From contig NZ_BNBO01000055.1 of NCBI RefSeq assembly GCF_014655955.1, positions 1 to 60,374 of the forward strand: a DNA stretch of 60,374 bases, given 5' to 3'. The first letter of the stretch is position 1. Each line of letters begins with the position of its first letter. A model generated the notes under the pieces. The model was not told where the DNA came from. It was given only the letters and a program-made list of their open reading frames with translations, and searched no databases. A program made the position numbers and the translations under genes. Positions 48,090 to 59,008 of this stretch are shown one piece after another. Origin of the DNA: Kitasatospora indigofera (GTDB lineage Bacteria > Actinomycetota > Actinomycetes > Streptomycetales > Streptomycetaceae).

Positions 48090-50729
48090 GTGCGCTCACC
48101 CCTCGATGATGAATACTCGGTCTTCTCGACATCCGGACGGTCGCGGGTTGGAGGGGTCGGTCCGTTGAACAGCACCCCGGCGCGGAGCGCGCCGAGCAAC
48201 AGCGGTCATGTCGCCGTGCCCGGACAGTCCACGGCGCCCGGCGGACTGCCGCGGCCCGCGCCCGCGAACCTGGCCCGCTGGGGCCACGGCCAGCCCGGAT
48301 CGATCTACGACTACATCCGGGTCGCCACCTTCGCGATCGGCCCGGACGGCCGGATCAGCCAGTGGAGCGACCGCGCCGCCGAGTTCTTCGGCCTGCCCGC
48401 CGCCGAGGCGGTCGGCGCCGACCCGATCACCACCTTCGTGCCCCGCGAGCTCTGGGCCCGCGGCCGGGCCAGGCTGGAGAGCATCCTCCGCGGCGAGGAA
48501 TGGGTCGGCACCGCCCCCTACCGCGACGCCACCGGCGCGGAGAGCCTCGCCGAGCTGTACCTGATGCCCGACAGCGCACTGCCCGCCTCCGGCGCGACCT
48601 GCCTGGCCGTCGACCTCGGCCGGCTGCGCCGGATCGAGACCGACCTGGCGGCCTCCGAGGCCGTCTTCGGACAGACCCCGACCGGGTTCGTGCTCTTCGA
48701 CGCCCGGCTGCGCCTGCAGCGCGTCAACGACGCCTTCGCCTCCGGCGTCGGCCTCGGGCCCGGCGACCTGGAGGGCCTCACCCCGTACGACCTCTTCCCG
48801 CCCTCCGAGGCAGACCGGCTGGCCGCCGCCCTGCGCAAGGTGCTGGACAGCGGCGAGCCCGTGTTCGACCTGCGCTTCCACGCCCCCGCCGTCGAGGGCA
48901 ACCGCCTCTGGGCGATCTCGCTCTACCGCCTCGACGGCGGCGGCGGGCAGCCGATGGGCGTCGCCGGGCAGGTCTCGGACGTCACCAGCCGCCACGTCGC
49001 CGAACGCGAGGCCGACGGCGTCCGGCGCAACCTCGCGCTGCTCAACGAGGCCAGCGCGCACATCGGCTCCACCCTCGACCTGGAGACCACCGCCAAGGAG
49101 CTGCTGGACGTCGTCGTCCCGCCGTTCTGCGACCTGGCCACCGTCGACCTCTACACCGCGCTGCTGACCGGTGAGAACGCGCCCCGCTCGGGCCGGCTCG
49201 GCGAGCCGGTGCTCACCGACGGCTGCGGCGAACTGCGCCGGGTCGCCGTGTCCAGCGTGGTCGGCGGCGCCTCCTCGGTGCTCGGCTCGGTGGCCGGGTT
49301 CCCGGTGGCCGAGGCCGGCGGCACGCTCTGTTACCCGCGCCGCTCCCCGCACGCCCGCGCCCTGCGCACCGGGCGCAGCGTCGCCCCCGAGCCGGGGCCG
49401 GACCCGCTGCTGCGTTCCACCCTGATCGTCCCGCTGGTCGCCCGGGACCAGGTCCTCGGCCTGGTCCAGCTCTCCCGCGCGATCGGCAGCGAGCCCTTCG
49501 ACGCCCGCGACGTCGCGATCGCCGAGGAACTGGTCGCCCGCGCCGCCGTCTGCATCGACAACGCCCGGTTGTACCGCCGCGAGCACGAGCGCGCGCTGAT
49601 CCTGCAGCGCAGCCTGCTGCCCCCGGGCAACCCGGCCGCCAGCGGCCTGGAGATCGCCTGCCGCTACCTGCCCAGCAACAACAACACCGAGGTCGGCGGC
49701 GACTGGTTCGACATCATCCCGCTGCCCGGCAACCGCACCGCCCTGGTGATCGGTGACGTGATGGGCCGCGGCCTGCGGGCCGCCGTCGCGATGGGCCAGC
49801 TGCGGACCGCCGTCCGGACGCTCGCGATGCTCGACCTCGACCCCGCCGAGGTGCTCACCGCCCTGGACGAGATCGCCCGCGGGCTCGGCGACGACTCCGC
49901 CCCGGCGGCCGGCACCACCCCGTACGGCCGGCTCACCTCGCCCGCCGACGAGGAGGCCCGCGAGGTCTACCTGGCCACCTGCGTGTACGCGGTCTTCGAC
50001 GCCGTCACCCGGCGCTGCGTCTTCGCCAACGCCGGCCACCTGCCACCGGTCCTGCTCAGCCCCGGTGAGAGCGCCCGGATGCTCGACGTGCCGCCCGGCC
50101 TGCCGCTCGGCGTCGGCGGCGAGCCCTTCGAGGAGGTCGAGCTGACCCTCCCGGACGGCGCCCTGCTCGGCCTCTACACCGACGGCCTGGTCGAGTCCCG
50201 CAAGCACCAGCTGGACGAGGGCCTGCGGGCCTTCCGGCAGGCGCTGTCGGCCGGCGCCAAGAGCCTGGAGGACCTCTGCGACCACGTCCTCGGCGAGCTG
50301 AACCCGCACCACGGCGAGGACGACATCGCCCTGCTGATGGCCAAGGTGCACGCCTTCCCCGAGGACTCCGTCGGCGACTGGCACCTGCCGCCCGAGCCGA
50401 CCTCCGTCGCCAAGGCCCGCGAGCTGGCCTGCAGCTGGCTGCTGGCCCGCGGCCTCGACGAGCTGGTCGACACCACCGAGCTGCTGGTCAGCGAGCTGGT
50501 CACGAACGCCCTGCGGCACGGCCGGGGCGACATCCGGCTGCGGCTGCTGCGGGACCGGACGGTGGTCTGCGAGGTCTGGGACGACGGCTACGCGCAACCC
50601 CGCCAGCGCCGCGCCCAGGAGACCGACGAGGGCGGCCGCGGCCTGCAGCTGGTCAGCCTGCTGGCGGAGCGCTGGGGCAGCCGCCGCACCCCCAAGGGCA
50701 AGATCGTCTGGTTCGAGCTGAGCCCCTGA
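48090..50729 (+). CDS. PAS-PAS-GAF-SpoIIE-HATPase signalling phosphatase, copy 2
   Basis: 879-aa paralogue of the preceding gene with the same architecture: PAS (about 67-165 and 175-300), GAF (about 315-480), PP2C/SpoIIE (about 490-730: TEVGGDWFDIIP, VMGRG, EDDIALLMA) and HATPase (about 745-875: SELVTNALRHG, EGGRGLQLV). The GTG at 48090 follows GAGGG. TTG 48165, with a stronger GGAGGGG site nine bases upstream, would remove 25 residues and may be the true start. The 143-bp gap to copy 1 contains an A5 patch and its own promoter-like AT-rich stretch. Confidence 0.9.
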   Translation: MRSPLDDEYSVFSTSGRSRVGGVGPLNSTPARSAPSNSGHVAVPGQSTAPGGLPRPAPANLARWGHGQPGSIYDYIRVATFAIGPDGRISQWSDRAAEFFGLPAAEAVGADPITTFVPRELWARGRARLESILRGEEWVGTAPYRDATGAESLAELYLMPDSALPASGATCLAVDLGRLRRIETDLAASEAVFGQTPTGFVLFDARLRLQRVNDAFASGVGLGPGDLEGLTPYDLFPPSEADRLAAALRKVLDSGEPVFDLRFHAPAVEGNRLWAISLYRLDGGGGQPMGVAGQVSDVTSRHVAEREADGVRRNLALLNEASAHIGSTLDLETTAKELLDVVVPPFCDLATVDLYTALLTGENAPRSGRLGEPVLTDGCGELRRVAVSSVVGGASSVLGSVAGFPVAEAGGTLCYPRRSPHARALRTGRSVAPEPGPDPLLRSTLIVPLVARDQVLGLVQLSRAIGSEPFDARDVAIAEELVARAAVCIDNARLYRREHERALILQRSLLPPGNPAASGLEIACRYLPSNNNTEVGGDWFDIIPLPGNRTALVIGDVMGRGLRAAVAMGQLRTAVRTLAMLDLDPAEVLTALDEIARGLGDDSAPAAGTTPYGRLTSPADEEAREVYLATCVYAVFDAVTRRCVFANAGHLPPVLLSPGESARMLDVPPGLPLGVGGEPFEEVELTLPDGALLGLYTDGLVESRKHQLDEGLRAFRQALSAGAKSLEDLCDHVLGELNPHHGEDDIALLMAKVHAFPEDSVGDWHLPPEPTSVAKARELACSWLLARGLDELVDTTELLVSELVTNALRHGRGDIRLRLLRDRTVVCEVWDDGYAQPRQRRAQETDEGGRGLQLVSLLAERWGSRRTPKGKIVWFELSP

Positions 50730-50860
50730 CCGGCGCGGCGGCCACCCGGCCGCCCCTCACCGGCGGCCCTTCGCCGGGCAGCCGGTTGTCCGCCACGCGG
50801 GTGCTTCGGCAGGCCGCCCGCCGTGTCGGGCCGGTGCCCGGCACCGCCGTCGCGTTGAGT

Positions 50861-50888
50861 GGTGACCCACCCCGGTCATCGGGTCACC
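50861..50888. promoter_or_regulatory. Inverted repeat just before the lipoprotein start
   Basis: GGTGACCC (50861-50868) and GGGTCACC (50881-50888) are perfect arms with a 12-nt spacer, 22 bp upstream of the ATG. It could be an operator or an RNA hairpin masking the ribosome binding site. Confidence 0.4.
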
Positions 50889-50910
50889 CGACCAGCCGAC
50901 GGAGCCGAGC

Positions 50911-52803
50911 ATGCGCGCCCGCCAGTTCACCGCCGCAGCCGCCGCGCTGCTCCTCGCCGGCCTGCTGACCGGCTGTTCGGACGACCCGGCACCGGCCGCC
51001 GTACCGGCCTGGGACGTCAGCGCCGCCGACCGGGCCCAGGTCCGCGAGGGGGGCACCCTGCGCTGGGCCGTCGACGCCGTCCCCACGACGCTCAACGTGT
51101 ACCAGCCGGCGGCCACCCCCGACTCCGAGCTGATCGCCCGGGCCGTGCTGCCCTCGCTCTTCCGCTTCGACGAGCACGCCCGCCCCACCGCCGACCCGGA
51201 CTACCTGCTCTCCGCCGAGTCCACCCCGGCCGGGCAGTCCCCGCAGGTCGTCACCTACCGGCTCAACCCGAAGGCGGTCTGGAGCGACGGCACCCGGATC
51301 TCGGTCGCCGACTTCACCGCCCAGCGCAGCGCGCTGGCCGGCGCGAACCCGGCCTACCAGGCGGCCCGGCCGGCCGGGTACGACGCGATCGACTCGATCA
51401 CCCAGGGCGCCGACGCCACCGAGGTCAAGGTCACCTTCAAACGGCCGTACGGCCAGTGGCGGGCGCTGTTCGGCCCGCTCTACCCGGCCTCGGCCACCGG
51501 CTCCCCGGAGGCGTTCAACCAGCCGCTCGCCGGCGAGTTCCACACCTCGGGCGGGCCCTTCCTGCTCGCCGACTACGACCGGACGGCGGGCCGGGCGGCG
51601 CTGGTCCGCAACCCGAAGTGGTGGGGCGACGCGCCGAAGGCCGAGCGGATCGACTTCCTCGCCACCCCCGCGGCCGCCCGGCTGGACGCCCTCGACCAGG
51701 GCAAGCTCGACATCGCGACCCTCACCGACGCGGTCGACCGGGCCGGCGGTGCGGAGCCCTCGGCCGCCCAGGCCGCGGCCACCACCGTGCCGTCGGCGTC
51801 GGCGTCGGGGGCCGCGTCCGCCGTACCGTCCCCGCCGGCCGCGGCGTCCGCCTCCGGTACCGCCTCCGCCTCCGGTACCGCCTCCGCGGCCTCGGCCGCC
51901 GCCGCGCCGCCCGACTCGGCCGGGGTCGCGCTGGCCGTGGCCTCCGCGCAGGCGCTCAAGCGGGCCGAGTCCCTGCCCGGGCTGTCGCTGCACCGGGCGG
52001 CCGCCCCGGCCCTCACCGAGCTCACCCTCAACTCCGCCCGGGCCCCGCTCACCGACCCGGCCGTCCGCCGCGCGCTGGCCCGGGCCGTCGACCGCCGGAA
52101 GGTCGCCGACGCCGCCCTCACCCCGCTCGGCCTGCCGGCCACCCCGCTCGGCAACCACCTGCTGGCCGTCGGCCAGGACGGCTACCAGGACAACAGCGCG
52201 GTGGCCGGGGACGCCCCCGCGACCCAGCTGCTCGACGAGGCCGGCTGGAGGACCGCCGGCGGCTCCGGAACCCGGTCCAAGGACGGCAAGGAGCTCAGCC
52301 TCACCCTGCTGCTGCCGGAGGGCTCGGCCACCGCCCGGCGCACCGCCGAGGCGCTGACCGCCGACCTGGCCGGGGCCGGCATCGCCGTGCAGGCCAAGGC
52401 CGTCCCGGTCGCCTCCTTCGTCAGCGGCCCGCTGGCCTCGGGCGACTTCGACCTCGCCCTGTTCTCCTGGCCGGCCACCGCCTCCCCGGCCACCGACGAG
52501 CGGGCCGTCTACGCCAAGCCCCAGCCCGGCCCGGACGGCGCCCCGCGGCTCGGGTCCAACTACGCCCGGACCGGCACGGCGGAGATCGATCTCCTCTTCG
52601 ACCGGGCCGCGGCCGAACTCGACCCGGCCGCCGAGCGCTCGCTGCTCCAGCAGGCCGACGCCCGGATCTGGGAGCTGGGGCACTCCGTCCCGCTCTACCA
52701 GCGCCCCGACCTGGTCGCCGTCCGCACCGGCGTGGCCGGCGCGGGAGCGTACGGTTTCGCCCGGCCGCGCTACCAGGACCTCGGATTCCTGGCCACGACC
52801 TGA
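50911..52803 (+). CDS. Family-5 (peptide-type) ABC solute-binding lipoprotein
   Basis: 630-aa lipoprotein with lipobox LLTGC (C22). The mature part follows the DppA/OppA fold: GGTLRWAVDAVPTTLN at the start, VWSDGTRISVADF in the first lobe, VRRALARAVDRRKVADAAL in the second. An unusual Ala/Ser/Thr/Pro insert (about residues 286-340) with two ASASGT repeats interrupts the usual fold. It should present a peptide or similar solute to a permease, but no permease or ATPase gene adjoins it; the oligopeptide operon is 3 kb downstream. GGAG precedes the ATG. Confidence 0.87.
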   Translation: MRARQFTAAAAALLLAGLLTGCSDDPAPAAVPAWDVSAADRAQVREGGTLRWAVDAVPTTLNVYQPAATPDSELIARAVLPSLFRFDEHARPTADPDYLLSAESTPAGQSPQVVTYRLNPKAVWSDGTRISVADFTAQRSALAGANPAYQAARPAGYDAIDSITQGADATEVKVTFKRPYGQWRALFGPLYPASATGSPEAFNQPLAGEFHTSGGPFLLADYDRTAGRAALVRNPKWWGDAPKAERIDFLATPAAARLDALDQGKLDIATLTDAVDRAGGAEPSAAQAAATTVPSASASGAASAVPSPPAAASASGTASASGTASAASAAAAPPDSAGVALAVASAQALKRAESLPGLSLHRAAAPALTELTLNSARAPLTDPAVRRALARAVDRRKVADAALTPLGLPATPLGNHLLAVGQDGYQDNSAVAGDAPATQLLDEAGWRTAGGSGTRSKDGKELSLTLLLPEGSATARRTAEALTADLAGAGIAVQAKAVPVASFVSGPLASGDFDLALFSWPATASPATDERAVYAKPQPGPDGAPRLGSNYARTGTAEIDLLFDRAAAELDPAAERSLLQQADARIWELGHSVPLYQRPDLVAVRTGVAGAGAYGFARPRYQDLGFLATT

Positions 52804-52889
52804 CCAATCCGCACGAAAGGGTGAACCCGGACCGAAGTCGTGGCACTACGCTGTGTACCAGGGCCGGACTTCCGTCCATGGGAGCGACG

Positions 52890-53468
52890 ATGACTCGCGA
52901 GAAAATGCCGGACTGGGCCATTCCGCCGGAGGGCGGCTTCACCGCCGAAGACCTCGACCGGCTCCCCGACCTGCCTCCGCACACGGAGCTGATCGACGGG
53001 AGCCTGGTACTCGTGAGCCCTCAGCGTGACTTTCACAGCGTCGCCATCGACCTGCTCATGGCGGGCCTGAGAGTGACCGCCCCAGGGTTCTTGCGGGTCC
53101 GGCGCGAGATGACGGTCACCCTCGGCCCCCGCCAGCGCCCCGAGCCCGACCTGATGGTGGTCAAGGCCTCGGCCGTGACCGGCCCCGAGCTGACCAGTTT
53201 TCGGCCCGCCGACGTGTTGCTGGCCGTCGAGGTGGTCTCCCCGGACTCGGAGGAGCGCGACCGCGAGCGCAAGCCGGACCTCTACGCCGGCGCCGGCATC
53301 CCGCACTTCTGGCTGGTCGAGCGCGAGGGCGGCCGGCCGGTGGTGCACGTCTACGAACTGGACGCCCCGACCCGCAAGTACGTCGCCGTCGGCATCCACC
53401 GGGAGCAGCTGAAGCTCGCGCTGCCGTTCGCGATCGACATCGACCTGACCGCCATCGACCAGCTCTGA
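52890..53468 (+). CDS. Uma2-family (DUF820) putative endonuclease
   Basis: 192-aa PD-(D/E)xK-fold protein. ELIDGSLVLVSPQRDFH, RPEPDLMVVK, LAVEVVSPDSEERDRERK and YAGAGIPHFWLVE are the family's conserved blocks, giving the Asp, Glu and Lys of the nuclease site. Biological roles of Uma2 proteins are unclear; streptomycetes encode many. ATG 52890 has GGGAG five bases upstream; an in-frame ATG at 52878 is an alternative. A hairpin follows at 53560. Confidence 0.87.
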   Translation: MTREKMPDWAIPPEGGFTAEDLDRLPDLPPHTELIDGSLVLVSPQRDFHSVAIDLLMAGLRVTAPGFLRVRREMTVTLGPRQRPEPDLMVVKASAVTGPELTSFRPADVLLAVEVVSPDSEERDRERKPDLYAGAGIPHFWLVEREGGRPVVHVYELDAPTRKYVAVGIHREQLKLALPFAIDIDLTAIDQL

Positions 53469-53559
53469 CCGCGGTCCGGGCGCGACGGCTAGGCGCGGCC
53501 AGGACACCCTCTCCCGGGCCCGTCCGGACGGTCCCGACCGTGCCGGGTGACCGACGACA

Positions 53560-53580
53560 CCCCCGCTCCGCAGGCGGGGG
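53560..53580 (+). terminator. Terminator after the Uma2 gene
   Basis: 7-bp GC stem (53560-53566 with 53574-53580) with a 7-nt loop. It is short but well placed, 92 nt past the stop. Confidence 0.55.
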
Positions 53581-53616
53581 CACGTGGCCGTTTCGGCCCA
53601 GCTGGGTGGTTCCCAG

Positions 53617-53633
53617 TACCATAGGAGAAAGCC
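53617..53633 (+). promoter_or_regulatory. Promoter-like and ribosome-binding-like signals upstream of typA
   Basis: TACCAT (53617-53622) is followed at once by AGGAG (53623-53627), six bases before an in-frame GTG at 53634. Either the transcript starts further upstream and this is a ribosome binding site, or TACCAT is the -10 of a near-leaderless message. Confidence 0.4.
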
Positions 53634-53762
53634 GTGGCGTGTCTGCCCGGCGGGTGGACCGGTAGTAGCAGGCGGAACGGGCGGCGGCGATCAACAGGGA
53701 TCGCAGGTCGGCGTCACGCAGCCGGGCGCCGTAACCCACGACTCCGGGAGAATCCGCTCCGC

Positions 53763-55631
<1,869 letters not shown>

Positions 55632-55657
55632 CGCCCGCTCCGGCGTGCTGACGCTCG

Positions 55658-55679
55658 CCGCGGTGTCCTGACACCGCGG
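55658..55679 (+). terminator. First hairpin after typA
   Basis: Perfect 10-bp stem with a CT center, 27 nt past the stop. Confidence 0.7.
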
Positions 55680-55692
55680 CCGTGGCGCCACC

Positions 55693-55734
55693 GGCCGCCG
55701 TCCGGTCTCCCGAGAGGGAGGCGGGACGGCGGCC
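55693..55734 (+). terminator. Main typA terminator
   Basis: 11-bp outer stem (55693-55703 with 55724-55734) and an inner CTCCC/GGGAG stem, followed by a TTCTTC tail. Confidence 0.88.
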
Positions 55735-56274
55735 TTCTTCATGCCCGGGACGGCGCCGCGAGGCCCTTCCGGAGGCCCTTTGTCCCCTTTCCTGAGCAAC
55801 CCTGGCCGCTCCGTCGGATCGTGCACGGATCGATCGGCCCCGGGGTGCTGTCATGCCCGCGGCGGTTTCCGCTTTGTGCCCCCCCGGGGCGCCGGCGAAG
55901 GGCCGCGTTAACCGCAATCCCGACTGTTAAGTGAAGGCTGTCTGTTAACGGAGCGCTGTCGACGCGCGTAGCGCCGCTGAGGCCTCTATCACGCCCGGAT
56001 GTCCGCTGAGCGAACGTGACAATCCGTCATACATGACAACTGTCCGTTTAATACCTGTCTGGCTATGTCTCATATGTCCGATTTTCGAAACTTACCGACC
56101 GTTCATGTGACCTAATTGAGATCCGTATTCGTCACTTTCGTCTCCGTGTGTGACGGATAGTGGGTGCAGTCAGGCTCGGGCAAGGGTTACGCGCAGGGGT
56201 GCGCGCCGAACCTCGAGCGAGGAAGCACCGCCGGCCAGGCGCTGTTGCCGGCCACTCCCCCCGGTGCTCTCCAC

Positions 56275-56284
56275 GTTTGCAAAC
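56275..56284. promoter_or_regulatory. GTTTGCAAAC palindrome in the oligopeptide-operon leader
   Basis: Perfect 10-bp palindrome ten bases before the AGGAGG site; a candidate operator for a repressor. Confidence 0.4.
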
Positions 56285-56306
56285 ACGGATTTCAGGAGGC
56301 ACACCG

Positions 56307-57938
56307 ATGCGCGGTGCCAGCCAGGCCAAGTGGGTCGTCGCAGCTGTTGCTGTCGCCCTTGCCGCAACTGCTTGTGGCAGCGGTTCTTCCAGCGGTGGCA
56401 GCTCCGACAGCGCCGTCAACGCTCAGGGCGTCTTCAGCTACCAGAGCGCCGAGCCGCAGAACCCGCTCCAGCCGGCCAACGCCATGGAGAACCAGGGCGG
56501 CCGCATCGTGAAGCAGCTCTTCATGGGCCTCGTCGACTACGACCCGGCCTCGGGCGCTCTGCGCAACCAGGTGGCCGACAAGATCGAGACCACCGACGCC
56601 AAGAACTACACCGTCACCCTGAAGTCCGGCTGGACCTTCCACGACGGCACCCCGGTGACCGCGAAGTCCTTCGTCGACTCGTGGAACTGGTCGGCCAACA
56701 CCAAGAACAACCAGATCAACTCGGACTGGTTCTCCGACATCGCCGGCTACGACGCCGTGCACCCGGAGAAGGGTGACCCGACCGCCGACGCGATGTCCGG
56801 CCTCAAGGTCGTCGACGACACCCACTTCACCATCGAGCTGACCGGCCCGGTCTCGTACTTCCAGTACAAGCTCGGCTACTCGGCCTTCTTCCCGCTGCCC
56901 ACCGGCTTCTTCGCGGACCCGGCCGGCTACGGCCAGAAGCCGGTCGGCAACGGCCCCTACAAGTTCGTCTCGTGGGAGCACAACAAGGCGATCACCCTGG
57001 CCGCGTACGACAAGTACGCCGGCACGGACAAGCCGAAGAACGGCGGCATCGTCTTCAAGAACTACTCGTCCGGCGAGGCGGCCTACAAGGACCTCACCTC
57101 GGACACCCTGGACGTGCTGGACCAGGTCGACCCGACCGACCTGGCCTCCTACAAGACCGACCTCGGCAACCGCGCGGTCGACCAGGCCCAGGGCGCCATC
57201 CAGAACATCTCGTTCGCGCTGTACCAGGGTGACTGGGCCGGCGTCGACAAGGCCAAGGTCCGCCAGGGCCTGTCGATGGCGATCGACCGCGACACCATCA
57301 CCAAGACCGTGCTGAACGGCTCGCGCCAGCCCGCCGACAGCTGGGTCGCCCCGGGCGTCATGGGCTACAAGGCCGGCGCCTGCGGCGACGCCTGCAAGTT
57401 CGACCCGGCCAAGGCCAAGGAGCTCATCCAGGCCGGCGGCGGCGTGCCGAACAACAAGATCACCATCATCTACAACTCCGACGGTGGTCACAAGGAGTGG
57501 GTCGACGCGGTCTGCAACTCGATCCGCCAGTCGACCGGCGTCGAGTGCCTCGGTGACCCGAAGCCCGACTTCAAGACCTCGCGCGACATCATCCGCAAGA
57601 AGGCCGTGCCGAGCATGATGCGCACCGGCTGGGTCCAGGACTACCCCCTGAACGCCAACTTCCTGCGTGACGTCTACGGCACCGGCGCCTCCGCGAACGA
57701 CGCCGGCTACTCCAGCCCGGAGTTCGACAAGCTGGCGCAGGAGGCCGACCAGGCCACCTCGGTCGAGAAGACCGCGGACCTCTACCAGCAGGCCGAGGCC
57801 GTCCTGGCCAAGGACATGCCGGCCATCCCGCTCTGGTACTACAAGACCAACTCCGGCTGGTCCAACAACGTCCAGAACGTGAAGTTCGACTCCTTCGGCA
57901 ACCCGGTCTTCACCGGCGTCGAGGTCAAGCAGAAGTAG
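56307..57938 (+). CDS. Oligopeptide ABC transporter solute-binding lipoprotein
   Basis: 543-aa lipoprotein with lipobox ATAC (C23). The mature protein is a family-5 binding protein: GLVDYDPASGALRNQVADK, FHDGTPVTAKSFVDSWNW, YGQKPVGNGPYKFVSWEHN and VRQGLSMAIDRDTITKTVL are typical. It captures peptides outside the membrane for the permeases encoded next. AGGAGG (56294-56299) gives a very strong start. Two hairpins separate it from the permease genes, which would let it be made in excess. Streptomycete peptide importers of this type can link nutrition with development. Confidence 0.94.
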   Translation: MRGASQAKWVVAAVAVALAATACGSGSSSGGSSDSAVNAQGVFSYQSAEPQNPLQPANAMENQGGRIVKQLFMGLVDYDPASGALRNQVADKIETTDAKNYTVTLKSGWTFHDGTPVTAKSFVDSWNWSANTKNNQINSDWFSDIAGYDAVHPEKGDPTADAMSGLKVVDDTHFTIELTGPVSYFQYKLGYSAFFPLPTGFFADPAGYGQKPVGNGPYKFVSWEHNKAITLAAYDKYAGTDKPKNGGIVFKNYSSGEAAYKDLTSDTLDVLDQVDPTDLASYKTDLGNRAVDQAQGAIQNISFALYQGDWAGVDKAKVRQGLSMAIDRDTITKTVLNGSRQPADSWVAPGVMGYKAGACGDACKFDPAKAKELIQAGGGVPNNKITIIYNSDGGHKEWVDAVCNSIRQSTGVECLGDPKPDFKTSRDIIRKKAVPSMMRTGWVQDYPLNANFLRDVYGTGASANDAGYSSPEFDKLAQEADQATSVEKTADLYQQAEAVLAKDMPAIPLWYYKTNSGWSNNVQNVKFDSFGNPVFTGVEVKQK

Positions 57939-57963
57939 TTCAGCCCGGCACCGCACGGCTGAA
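57939..57963 (+). terminator. First intra-operon hairpin after the binding-protein gene
   Basis: TTCAGCC (57939-57945) pairs with GGCTGAA (57957-57963), beginning at the stop codon. A weak stabilising or attenuating structure. Confidence 0.5.
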
Positions 57964-57970
57964 CAGGTAG

Positions 57971-58018
57971 CGGCCGGTGCCCGTCCCATCCCCACAAGGG
58001 CAGGACTGGCACCGGCCG
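57971..58018 (+). terminator. Second intra-operon hairpin (attenuator)
   Basis: Perfect 11-bp stem (57971-57981 with 58008-58018) with a 26-nt loop, followed by TT. It probably stops part of the transcripts before the permease genes. Confidence 0.6.
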
Positions 58019-58081
58019 TTGGCACGCCGACTCACCTCTGACCCGGGATGACGGCCCGTCAGAGAAAAACATGGAGGAACG

Positions 58082-59008
58082 ATGGGGCGCTTTGTCGCGA
58101 GGCGACTGCTCCAAATGATCCCGGTCTTCCTGGGGACCGTCACGCTCATCTTCCTGATGGTGCGTGCGCTTCCCGGAGACGCGGTCAGTGCGATGTGGGG
58201 CGACAAGGCGCCGGATCCGGCTCAGCTCGCCGCGTTCAAGCACCGGTTGGGCCTCGACAAGTCCCTGGTCGAGCAGTACGTCGACTACATGCGCAAGCTG
58301 TTCATGGGTGACTTCGGGGAGACCATGGCGGGCCGCAAGGTCCTCGACGTGATCACCGAAGCGATGCCCGTGACCATCCGGCTCGCGCTGATGGCCTTCG
58401 CCATCGAGATCCTGCTCGGCGTGACGATCGGTCTCTTCTCCGGCCTGCGCCGCGGCAAGGCCTTCGACAAGGGCACCCTGGTCCTGACCCTGCTCCTGAT
58501 CTCGATCCCGGTGCCGGTGCTGGGCTTCGTCTTCCAGACGGTCTTCGCCACCAACCTGGGCTGGGTCACCCCGACCGTCCAGGACTCGATGAACCTGGGC
58601 CAGCTGCTGCTGCCCGCCTTCGTGCTCGGCTCGCTGTCGCTGGCCTACGTCGCGCGGCTGACCCGTACCTCCATCGTGGAGAACGTGCGCTCCGACTACA
58701 TGCGCACCGCGGTGGCCAAGGGCCTGCCCAAGCGCAGGGTCATCGGGACCCACCTGCTGCGCAACTCGCTGATCCCGGTCGTCACCTTCCTGGGCACCGA
58801 CCTGGGCGCCCTGATGGGCGGCGCGATCGTCACCGAGGGCATCTTCAACGTCAAGGGCGTCGGCAACGCGCTCTACCACGCGATCAACCTCAAGGAGGGC
58901 GGCACGGTCTCCGGCTTCGTCGTCGTCCTGGTGCTCGTGTACCTGGCCGCCAGCCTGATCGTCGACCTGCTCTACGCGGTCCTGGACCCGAGGATCCGTT
59001 ATGCCTGA
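58082..59008 (+). CDS. Peptide ABC transporter permease, DppB/OppB type
   Basis: 308-aa membrane protein. The first helix begins FVARRLLQMIPVFLGTVTLI, followed by VRALPGDAV and a cytoplasmic or periplasmic stretch. Five further helices and the EAA loop RTAVAKGLPKRRVIGTHLLRN, which docks on the ATPase, follow. GGAGGAACG precedes the ATG. It forms the channel with the DppC-type partner, whose gene overlaps its end by eight bases. Confidence 0.94.
   Translation: MGRFVARRLLQMIPVFLGTVTLIFLMVRALPGDAVSAMWGDKAPDPAQLAAFKHRLGLDKSLVEQYVDYMRKLFMGDFGETMAGRKVLDVITEAMPVTIRLALMAFAIEILLGVTIGLFSGLRRGKAFDKGTLVLTLLLISIPVPVLGFVFQTVFATNLGWVTPTVQDSMNLGQLLLPAFVLGSLSLAYVARLTRTSIVENVRSDYMRTAVAKGLPKRRVIGTHLLRNSLIPVVTFLGTDLGALMGGAIVTEGIFNVKGVGNALYHAINLKEGGTVSGFVVVLVLVYLAASLIVDLLYAVLDPRIRYA

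Larger units (their letters stand above)
55632..56306. other. 675-bp region between typA and the oligopeptide operon
   Basis: Two typA terminators (55658-55679, 55693-55734) come first. From about 55905 to 56160 the DNA is strikingly AT-rich for this genome, with direct repeats of TGTTAA and several -10-like hexamers (for example TAATAC near 56050), so one or more promoters of the oligopeptide operon lie there. A long leader with a palindrome (56275-56284) leads to the ribosome binding site. I see no small gene. Confidence 0.55.
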
